This document shows positions 39,101 through 51,100 of a DNA stretch of 64,000 bases, piece by piece. Under the pieces are notes generated by a model that was not told the origin of the DNA, ran no database searches, and worked only from the letters and a program-made list of their open reading frames with translations. Position 1 is the stretch's first letter. Each line of letters opens with the position of its first letter. The translations under genes and the position numbers were made by a program. Where the stretch lies: positions 1-64,000 of the forward strand of contig JAGVSM010002892.1 of NCBI GenBank assembly GCA_022494885.1. The letters run 5' to 3'. The stretch comes from Micrasema longulum. Its lineage: Eukaryota; Arthropoda; Insecta; Trichoptera; Brachycentridae.

Positions 39101-42100
39101 ATTTTTGAAGTCCGTCGTCACTCTATTGATAAAACCGAGAAGTTTGAGAGATTTGTTTAATACTGATTTGTTAATGCGGTTAACATACATGAGATATTGT
39201 TGACGGTATAAATTATTCAAATATATTTTTTTCAATATTTGTACGTGTTATGTTCACATAATATAATTGATGAACAATATATAAACGTAAGAAATTGTGA
39301 GTATTATACTTATGTTTTATGAATTGTTTGTGAACCATAAAAAAAAAAAAAATTAACCACTATACAGTATGAAATATGCTGAAGTCATATCCAAATTTCT
39401 AGTTTTAATGAAGCAACGAGGACATAATACGAGTATTTCAAAATCCACACTGATTTAATTTTAAAGGCACGCAAAGCTGAATAAAATATGAACGTTGAAA
39501 CTGTTTTATGTAACTAGGATTTCTGAAAGATTTTACGAGGAAACTTTACTGTGAGTTTAAAGCCACGGCAAAATAAACACGAGTGGTGGGTATTTTACTA
39601 TTTTCGGATAAAGAATTAATCTTGCCTTGACAAACAATTTTAAAATTGGACTAGTCCAACTTGGCTCTAGGGTAGCATCCAAAATCTTTTTTTTTCAATT
39701 ATTTTTACAGATGCAAAAAATTACGATTGTAATGGCTCCGTGAGACCTCGTATTTTAAATAACCTGAAAACGGGATTTCTCGAAAACAGGAAAAACGGCA
39801 CGTATTACGTTACCGTGTTATACTTAGCACGAATTGTTTTTAGAAACGCAATCAGAGGGCATAACATGAGACGTCAAAGTGAAGTGGCACTAACTGCGAG
39901 CCGTTTTTATGTGTTCTTTTTTAATAGTGAAAATCATGAATTAAAAATATTTTTTTAACTGACAGCTACATCATTGGAATCTGTGAATATTTAATAAAGC
40001 TTTAATGTTATTCCCGATTTGTTAAAAAGCCATATTTATTTTAAAACATACATTTTTATAATCGTTAGGTATTTTTTTCTTGGCAAGTCGGTGGTTATTT
40101 TTATTTTGTAAAAAAGTTAATCAACCTATAAAGTAAACAATGTTTTCAAAAAATATATATTACAACAGAAATGCAAAACATTTTCGAGAAGAGAAAACAT
40201 AAGTCTAGGCATCTAGAGAGCTTATGCCCTGTTATTGGTTGATTTAGGTGGCCACTTTACACACTGTAACACTCACCATTTTGCCTATATTTAAACATGT
40301 GTAATTTTTAATTTTTCCATCTGCTGATGTTTGTGTAGCTGAAACCTTTAATGATGCAGGTGAGATTTATTTACATACTAGGCGACGCCTAAAATTATTT
40401 AAATGTTTTTATATTGAAAAATATTTTATTGAAATTTTAAAAAATATAAAAAAAAATCCCTTCTCCGAAATGTTCTTCATCTCGGTTGTAATATGCAATA
40501 ATTTAAAATAAAGATTTAGATTACTTAAAACTCTAAGAATAAAAAAATGGAAGAATAAAAGGTTATTCCGAAATCGCGAGTGCGAACAGATGAAGATAAA
40601 TAACGAATTAAGAATAAATGAATAGAAATGGGGGTGTAAAGTACAACTTCTAAATAATACATACAAATTACGGGTTAAAGTACCAGAGATTTATTTTATA
40701 CCTGAAATATTTTTTTTAGTTAAATGGCACAGAGTTATTTTATTATTGTACATTCGAGTTCACACACAAATGCCTACTTATTTTAAAAATAAAAATAGTA
40801 ATCGAAATTGCAATAATGTTAAGATAATATTTTTAACCAATAGCCTGATCTCTGTGTCCAAGCAGATAAGGAATATAGTGCTGACTTGATGACTGCTCTC
40901 AGGTAAAAAAACTAACGAAGGAAATCGAGTGTAGATAAGTTTTATTTTTTATTTAAGGAATAATCCGCTAAGCTTCTATTTTGTAGCTTTGTCAGCAGGT
41001 GGAAAAGAGAGGATATGGGAGGAACTGAAAGAAAATTACACCACAACACCCAGATCAGTTAAAAAAAATCTGTCTTATATTTGTTCTCGCAACTGGCAGG
41101 AATCGAACCCGCGACGTCAGTTTCACAGTCGGCATTCTAACCAACTACGCCACGGCGCTTGTCTGCATCTTTGTGTACTGGTTGACCCGTTCGCCTTCTA
41201 TTCTTGAGGTCCTGGGTTCGATTCCAGGCAAGTGGATGTGAAAATATTGATTGATAAGGTTTTTTTTGAAATGCTGTTTCTCATTGTTCCTAGTCTGGCA
41301 CATAGAGCATGAAACGATGATCAAACTACACTGGCTGTACCTTATGCACTACTTTGTTCAATAGTAATTTAAATAATAATAATCAATAAAACTGACTGAT
41401 CATAGCCTGATACGCAGCAAGGACAAGGAAATAACTACTTAACCGATTTACTCGTACATGTTGTTTTTTGGGAAATGGCGAGCTTTGGTATGGGCATGCT
41501 TGTGATTCTTAGAATCTTCAATTGGTTAATTAGAAAAAAATTAGGACCGTTAATGTTTTATTCATCGTTCACCAGGGCTGAATTCGATGAGAATGCATAT
41601 TATACTAAAAAAATCAAAAGATCTTACTTTTTATATAAAAAAAGTTTGTTTTTGAATTTTTAAAAACAACGTTCGTTTTTTATGGCTCCCGATCAGTCTC
41701 TCCCTAAATTCCTTTTAATTTGATGGATTTTTTTTTTTGGACTATTGGTAATATCAACTGACATTTAATCCTTTTTTTATATCGTATTTCTACATAAAGA
41801 GCACCTCTGTTAGTAGAAGAGTAGAGTTCGACATTTATAAAAGGAATTCTATATTTGAAAAATGTTTATTTTATATTTTAGAATTCAATCATTTACAAGT
41901 ACCTAGGTATCTACTTACCAATGAAAAGTTACACTATCTTTTTTACGTTTATCCGAACGGTTTTTACACGCTTTCACGGCACAAAAAGGTGTTTTGGTTT
42001 TGAAATAAATGTCAAGCTTAAGTCAAAACCCAGATGGCGGTTAAAGAACGACTAAATACGCGTTGGGCATGATGGAATGTTTGGGCATGATGGAATGTTT

Positions 42101-45100
42101 GGGCATGACTGAGGTTAAGGGTGCGTCTATGTGTTTTAATAGATTGATGATTATATTAAAAAACATCAATCCTGTTTTTATGTTACGTAAAATAATTATA
42201 AAGTAAAGTTTTAAAAAAAAAACTGAATAATGTTTAATCTTAAGAGAAAACTCGGTTTTACTTTTCTTCATACAAACGTATTTTCTCCCTGGATTATGGT
42301 ACTAGAGCATTGATTTTTTTACACAATAAAGGTTTTTACTATTTACCATTGACGTGTTCCTGTTGCTTTGTTTTTTTTAACTAAATTCTAAATTATGGGA
42401 ACTAAAATCATCCGAAAACTCTTAATTTGTCCGCTGTCTTCGGGCGCGCGTTACAAAAATATGATAAATGTTTTTGAAAAACAAAAGACGTACCAATACT
42501 GAAAACTTTCTTTTTTACTCTACTTTAGAAAAAGAACAAAATCAGTTTATTTATGAGGTGTGGAAAAGGGAACAACATAACGTTGATTGTGTCTATTTTA
42601 GTGGGGCATATGATATTATAAATATTGTTGATATGATATGATATGATGATTCATATGATATTATAAATATTGTTTATAAATCCACCTGGTATAAAATATA
42701 GAAAATGAGAACAAATGTCCAGGCGTTGCCTAGTATGTAGGTGAAATAATTCAATCAGATGAATCTCTTCGCAACAATGAAGGTTTCAGCTCTTTAACTT
42801 CACTAATATCAACGGATGGAAGAATTTAAGAAATTTGGATTTTCAAACATATCTAAAATTGGGAATGTTTTATAGTGTGTAAAGTGGCCACTCAAACAAG
42901 CTAATGACAGGTCATAAGCCTAGACTTCTATTTTACCTTCTCTAAAATGTTCTTCAAATCTGTTGTAATATGTTAAAAAAAACATTTGTAATTACTAAAA
43001 TTAAATTTAAAAGAACGATTTCAAACAAAGACAGAAATTTAGTCCTGGTATAAAGTCACGTCTAGGCATAGTGGTAGAATACGGATGGGAATACCATCTT
43101 TATTCAGTATGCCTAGGCGTAACTTCATACCAAGTTTATAAGTAAAGTCCACTATTTCGTGCGACATAACCAACTTCCAGAGCCAACAATATCCTGAATT
43201 GATCGTTCTCACGATTGAAATAATTGCAACTGATTTCCGGGTAATTTAATAAGTGTTGTGGAGACTTGTTAATAATTGCAGTGTAGCCTTGTGTTCCCAA
43301 ATAATTACTGTGCACATTTGCACATGTAAGAAAATTGTGAACGATTTGGCGGAGATTTGAAATATATATTTTAAATGACAGCAGATTGTGACAAGGCAAT
43401 CATGCGAAACCATAACACTAATTCAGAGCTTATTATGTGTCTTATTATATGTTTACGAGTATTAAATCATTCAAAACACCCACAGAGTGTTATAATATTT
43501 ACTCAGTGTTATAGAATGACGTTTCGAAATCAACGTACATATTCTGACATAATATAACATACGAGATGGTGTTATGGAAAAATCTTACACGAACCTCAAA
43601 CTGAGATAATTGATGTTTAAAATCAGGCAAACTTATTTAGCTTGGCTGTTACGTTTAATACATAAAAAATACAAAAAATGTGATAATTTTTTAAAATTTA
43701 TTATTTTGAAATATAAAAGTTGAACAAAAAGAGGGAAAACACATTTTTATAGAACATCTGTTACCTTTGTAATTAGAATAACGCAAAAATGTTTTAAACA
43801 ATATTATTTCTTTCAAAAAAAAAATATCATTAATCCATATTTATTTTTAATTATCTAAAGTGAATATTTTATTATGATGAAAAATTTTGTGTCAAAAATA
43901 AAATAACATTTAAATAGGAGCTTCGTGTTCTAAACTAGACGTTAAAATACCTTGGGATTTACTACCAATATGAATTCCCAAATTACAAAAAGTTAATTGC
44001 TGTTTGTAATAAACAAAGCTTGTCGGCAATTTTGTCAAAGAGAGCGTGTTTTGCGGGGTTAAAACAGTTTTGCTATGTTATTATCAGGTTTGCCAAATAT
44101 TAATCTAAGTTCACAACAATACGTTGTTGTAAGTTCAGTTGTGTGGTTTTTGGTTTGACACATCAATGTTACAGATAATTTATAAGTTTAAACTCATCAA
44201 ACTATTTTTTCGAAGTAAGAATATCACTTTTATATTATGATTCTGACATTAACTTATTGACCTAACCGCAACTGGAAAACTTTTTATACAAACTAAGCAA
44301 TTAAATATAACTGAACTCTTTCAACTAGAATCATTAAATTTTATCCATTAACTATCCACTAATGTAATTGTAGACAAAGAACTAAAACTTGTTAAAAATT
44401 GTAGTAAACATGGACATAATAAGAGAATAACAGAAAAATATCATACACAACTCTCTAAAACAAAACAAGGACAGTCGAGACTAATAAACCAGGGACTGAA
44501 ATTATACAATAAACAACCAAACAAAACTAAACAAAAGACTCAGACGAATTTTTTCAAAGATTAAAAAAATATTATTTTGAACAACAGAGTATGAATAAAA
44601 AATGTATTTATTATTTTTATACAATGAATGTAATAATCCGTAAGAGTAAGTTAATAAATTTACAAAAAAAATAAATAAATTAGATCATCTTTGAATCATT
44701 GTTTTGATATTTACGCACATTTATATAGGTAAGATGATCGATTTTACACAAGTGGTGCAATATCAAGCTGTAAAATTAACAACAAAAAGTACAGTTGTTT
44801 TTTATTTTTTTTTTCTTTAGTTAGTTTATATAACATAATATTTATACTATATACATAATTTTTTTAAATTACTACTTTATAAAATTAAACTATTCAATGA
44901 ATTTATAATCCCTTTGCTTTCAGAAATTTCAACGAACATTTTCATTCTTTTATACATTGAAGAATTTTGAAATGATATATTTTTACAATATGGGAGTCTT
45001 TTTTTATTTTATTTACATAAATACACCTATATTTCTATTAAAAACTACAAAATTTGTATATGGGAGTTTCTTTTTTACCATTTTGAAGTTAAAAATTAAG

Positions 45101-48100
45101 AAATGATCGCAATAAGCTGTTTCATACCGAAGTCCATTTTTGTCGTAAAAATGCTTTTTTAAGTTGTAACAAAATTTGAAGGCCACATTGTTTTAATGCA
45201 ATAAACTTTAGTTGTCCCATACTATTTAAATATATACAAGAAAATCATTGTATTACATTGAAGGTTCTTTATATATTGAAATTATCTCATTAAAATTATA
45301 ATGTTTTGGAAATTACACAATCATATAATCTCGTTTTCTGAACATTTCGTTCAATGTGACTCCTGTGGTTTATCGATCGTTAAAAGTATAAAATATACTC
45401 TGACACATACAGATATTAAGGCTGTAGTCTGGTAAAACGCACGCAAAATAAGGAAATCATACGATTTTGCCAATTTAAAACGAAGGTTTTTTTTAAATAG
45501 CGCAATAATAAAAATAAAAAAATAACACCAAAATTAAAAAACCATTGCCATATTTTCCAGTATTAACAAATAAAAAATAAATTAAATCATAAATTATTGA
45601 AAATGTATTTTTTTAAATCAAGGCGACCTCATTCTAAATGTTTGGTTAAATTTACGAATATTGTGTTAACAAATCTTTCTTTTGTTCATGAAGTCTAAAA
45701 TAACGAAGTTCTAGCAATAAATTTTAATATTCCCCTTTTTTGTTTCAGCTGATGGAATGACATATTCCTTTGGGATCTTTTACGTGGAGTTTCTGGAATA
45801 TTTTCAAGAGGGAAAGGGAAAGACAGCGTGGATCGTTTCCATCCTAGTCGGTGTGACGTTATGTTCAGGTAATTTATCGAAGTTTTACCAACTTTATATT
45901 GAAAATAACCAAGTTAGAAAAGTTAGCACAAACCACTTTGCTTAATGTAAAAAAGAATGCCTGAAACCACAGGTTACTTGGTAATTTATAATCCCATTAT
46001 CCGAAAGAAAATTCGAAGTTGTTGGAAAGTCAATTAAAAAAAATATAAAACACTGATTCATTGAAATTAATTCCTAAGTGACTAATTACTTGAAAAGGTT
46101 GTTTATCAAATGATTCAACTGGTAATCACTATTGATATTCAATTTTCGTAGAGTTCAAAAGAGTTTTAAAATATAAGCATAAATACGTTGATGGGGAAAG
46201 CGATTTTTGCCTGCGCTTTCGGGGCGCGAAATCTCGGAGGCGAAGTCATAGGGCTCCTACGATATTATTGAGTGGGTGGACTATAATTTAATGGAAATTA
46301 GTTAGTGTTCTCATGGCGAAGCCTCTAACAAGGACGGTTTACTAAAAGGGAAGCCATTTACCTGTTCCAGTCGTTTTTCGTTTCTGCAGCCGTTGAGTCC
46401 AGACACTTGGCACTATGGATGCGCCACCAAATTTGCGTAACGCAGAAGGCCTTCTGCAGCGAGCTTCTGGCACTACACTGGCGTGATTGGATGGACAATA
46501 AATATAAAACGGCGCGGCGATTAACGCGAAATAATCACGTGGACGCTCACAAGGTCCGGTTATTGCGGGTTATGAAGGAATACTGAGTTAGAGTAAGCAA
46601 AGGTTATAGGTAGATTAGATTCTGAAATTGTGACAATAATCGACACTACAACGTTAATGTAAAAATATGTATTTAATTAATGCAAAAATTGTATTTGGTA
46701 GTAATATTGTATTTTTATTTGTTATCTAGATAATTTTATTTTTTTTAAATAACAAAGAACAAGTTTCTTATTTAAAGCATTAACTTTGTGGTCAAACATT
46801 TTACTAAATATTATTAAATATTTGTTTATAACCACATACCAACTTTTCTATGTCTACCGGCTTAGAGCCCGTCTCGTCATCAGGACACCAATTAAACCAA
46901 CATGCAAACCAACATGCAAAACCCACTATCCACCTTCACCATAGTTGTTGCACAAAAATATAAAACCAACACGACATGCATTTTAAAAAGCACATGCACT
47001 GATTAGGACAAACGTGAACTGATTAAATTATACAAAATATTATATTTTGTTTGAAAAAAATAGTTGAAAAAAGGTAGAATCGATGGAGGAAGGGGGTGAG
47101 CTTTATAGGTTTAGTGTGACCATTACACTGGAACATCGTTTAAAGGACTATATTAAGGGTTGTTTGATTATTGATCAAAAAAACATTATATTTTAAAGCT
47201 TTCTTAATGTGAAATATTTCCATTATATTTACTTTTAACCCTGTATTATTTGTATGTAAGATTTCAACTCCTGTATTTTTATTAAAATCGTGATTTAAAT
47301 TCATCAGGTAATTTGCGAATTGAGAGAAATTATTATTGTGAAGACACCTCATATGTTATTTAACACGAATATCAAGTTTCTTCATTACCTCTACATGAGA
47401 GAGTTACGGATACTACCTATTGCAGTACTCATCATCGTTCCTTTTAGGTATGCTTGGTATTAAAAGTTTGCGGGCCAGAACGAGCATTGCCTAGCTAATG
47501 ATGGTCTTTAAACTTCTGAATGGGTCAATTTATACTCCCAACATTTTGGAGCGCATAAACTTATATTTACCGAGCAATATCTAAGAGTTAAGCAACACAG
47601 ACCATTTGTTCTTCCTGATTGCAGGACAAATTTAGCGTTTATGTTAAAATGTCTGTTGAACAGCCTACCGAGAGAGGTGGATCTTTTCCATGCACATTAA
47701 ATTGGCAGTAGTGCGGTATTGTACATTTAAATAAATTAGTAAATATATGCGCCACCGTACACAATATTTAATAGTTTTAAATAGTATATAGTGTAAGTTC
47801 TTCTGTACTTTAGGAAGTGTTTTTTACATGAAATACTCAAATAAAATATTGGTTTAATATTTTTAAATATTAATGTAAAACCTTAATTCTTGTATTTAAA
47901 GTAAGTAATTAAATGAAACGGTTTCAACCAAAAAATTACTGTAAATTTTTTTTTTAGCAATCCATTCTAAAAAGGACGTTACTGTAAATTAATTACTACT
48001 GTTTTCTTTAAATTCATTTTCATGGAAGATGTTTTTTAAAGTTTATGAAATTTTCCTATTATTGTTAGATCGTTTTAAATTAAATTAAAGTGGGGAAAAA

Positions 48101-51100
48101 AATCAAATCGTTTGTTGTTTATTAACTTTTTTTTTTACCTTGAATGCTATTATCTAAAAGATCATCATAGTGGAATGTAGGAAACACTAGTGTAGAACGT
48201 TTCAAAAATATTTTTCTTAACTACTATAAGATATTTTAACTTTTTTTTATTTCACATTATTTATTTAGACAGTTGATTTCTTAGTCAACCGGTTTGTATT
48301 TGCCAACCCCAATCTTCAGGTCTCATCTTCACCGTCAAAACCTAATCAGCACACGATAGTGCATAAGCCTCTGCATTGACAAAATGGAATGTAACTTGAT
48401 TATCTATTATAGGATGGTAAAGTGATCAATCTTACGCTTCAGGTTCCAGTCTAAGGAAAATTAAATACTTAATCGTAAAACCACATTTAAAACCAATATT
48501 TCAGGCTGACCTTCCCAGGAATCGAACACGGGACCTCGAGCATGGTAGGCGAATGCGCTTACCACTACAGTACATTTCTGCGTTTGATCGAAAAAAACTC
48601 GTCTAAGATTCTGATAACATTACATAAATAATTGTTAACAAATTACAACAGGGATGGAGAATACTTTAAATAAGGGAATATGGAAGTCTGGGCATTTACA
48701 GGGCTGAAACCAACTAGTCCAAGAAGAAGTTTAAAAATTGAAAAAATATTTTCAGGCGTTGCCTAGTATGTGAAATAATTCAGTCAGATGAATCTCTTCA
48801 CAACAATAAAGGTTTCAGCTCTTTAACTTCACTAAAATTAACAAATGGAAGAATTGAAGAAATTTGGATGTTCAAACATAGGCAAAATGGTGAATGTTAC
48901 ACAGTGTGTAAAGTGGCCACTTAAACCAGCCAATGACAGGTCATAAGCCCTGTAAATGCCTAGTCTTCCATATTCCCTTATTTAAGGTATTCTCCATCCC
49001 TGTTGTAATTTGTTAATCTTAATGACTCCCAAAGGGGTTAAATCCAGTCTTTTGTCTACGATCATTTGGACAAACTCAAATATCGTTAAAAATAACTGTA
49101 TTTCTAATCCGCTCGAACACAAATCATATTCAGGTCTGGATTGAAAAAATCGCTAGAAAACCTTTAAAGTTCTGGGCTATTATAGGAAACATGCCAATAA
49201 AATCATTGTTTTTTTTATTTTATAAGCAATTTTTTTATGCATGAATCAAACGGTGAATGGTTTAAGCTAAGTTATTTTAAAACAGGTTTCATTTGCGTCA
49301 AATACCTTAATAAATTGAGTATATATTATCATCAAATGTAATTAAATACATAATGAATATTTATAACTAAGCTACTTATTTAAATTTTCTAATTAACCGA
49401 AACATGACTGATATTTGAGTACTTAATAATCCTCCTGATTAACAGCGCAAAGCCCAAATTATTATTACTCTTACAATTACTCCAAATCATTAAACTTAAG
49501 TTCTATATAATGACTTCGTAAAAGGGCTTGAAACAATGTAGTTACTTTAAAGATAATAGAAGTAGAGATAATATTTAATAAATAAATACAGTTGGTATAA
49601 AAAACATGTATTTGTTTGAAAAATTAGTGTGGTTGAGTTCGACAATATCACTTACTTAGTTTTATGTGGTGTTAAAAAAGGCTGGATGATTAGTCCCGCG
49701 CTTTCGAGGCCTGGGCTGCAAGGGCCCTTAGGGTCGGCTCGACCCAGTTTTTTTGTCGAGGTTTTCCTTCCCTTAGCCAAGTTGAGATTGGTTTTGAGGC
49801 GCCGAAGACTCGCCTTCACCCCCTGCCGTTTGCTACAGTTAATGCTGCATTGCCCGGTGGCCGCCACGAGAAGGCCGACAGTAAGATTTGCAGGATGGAG
49901 TATTTGTGCAGTATTTCATAGATACACCTTATTGGCGTCGGTGTATCCGCTGCTACCTAGCATGCCGTTGACCACCAATGCCAGTTCTCCTATATAGGTT
50001 CGAATCTTGGCACCTTACCAAAGCTCAAAACACCAAATTTCTGAGTTTTGAGAGTAAGTGCTTGAGAAGAATATTAGGCATAAGGTGTTTCGATTTTACA
50101 ACTAACATTGAAGTCCGAGAACGGACGCAGCAGCCTCCTACAACGAGCGTTTTGAGGATGCAGTGGTGGACCTGGCTTGGACACGTGCTGCGCATGCCTC
50201 AGGAGAACCTAAACCCACGTTGCCTCTTTTTTAAGCCTGCGGGATCACACCGTCCTGGAAGGACGTCAATGACGATCTTTAGACTTTATTCGGCGGAATT
50301 AAGGGACGCTGGATTGACAGGGGAAGAAGTGAGAGTGTTGGCTGGCGATAGGGTCTCCTGGAGGCAACTGGTGATGTCCACATGCCCCACTTAGGAGCGG
50401 ATGTGGAAAAGAAGAAGTATTTCATAGACCTTTATTACTTCAAAAATGTAAAAAAAAGTGACATTTCCCTATTAGTTGGAGAAAGCCATACTTCTCATTG
50501 CCAAATATGTAAAGTGCGTGGCTTGTATTATTTTGGTAGAAACTCCCTTTTTTTTATGCATGATGCTTAAAACTACTTCGTTGGAGATTCGGTCAGCCCG
50601 TGAGATTCGCAGCATTATTCTGCACAACCATAGTTCGTTGCCCTCAATTTCGTATTTTTCGAGTCTTCCTTCCTCCACTCCATACAGTAGCACCGGCAAA
50701 ACGTAGGCTTTGATTGCTCTCTGTCTTGTTCTAAGACTCAGATCTTATATTATTTAAGGGTATTTATAACATTTGCTTATTTAGATGGATTTGCTTATGA
50801 ATGTTGATAAATCGATGGTTTTCGAAAGGGATGAAAATATAACTAAATGTGAGATCAGCGTGAACGGAGATATTCTCAATCAGGTAGAAAAATTTATGTA
50901 TCTGGGAAGTATGTTTACTGAGGATGGAAAGACCGAGAAAGATATTGAAAGGAGAGTGAGTGCCGGGAACAGGGTGAAAAGTGCGCTGAAATCTACTTTA
51001 ACTAACAAATGTTTATCGCAGGAGGCTAAACTAGCAGTTCACAACGGAGTTCTAGTGCCAACTCTAATGTGTGGGAGCGATGTATAGAATTGAAAAAATG

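Larger units (their letters stand above)
3182..45748 (+). other. Intron 1 of the MCT-like gene (42.6 kb)
   Basis: A phase-1 intron inside membrane segment 1. It is filled with transposon debris described in separate entries. Stretches where I see nothing recognisable beyond AT-rich sequence: 3890-4830, 10850-12270, 16800-17690, 26290-26980, 29010-31290, 35800-36270, 42110-42700 and 43140-44230. Confidence 0.9.

Noticed and set aside
42065..42108. CRISPR-like or satellite array
   Set aside because: Only about 2.5 copies of a 17-bp unit without spacers, in a eukaryotic intron.
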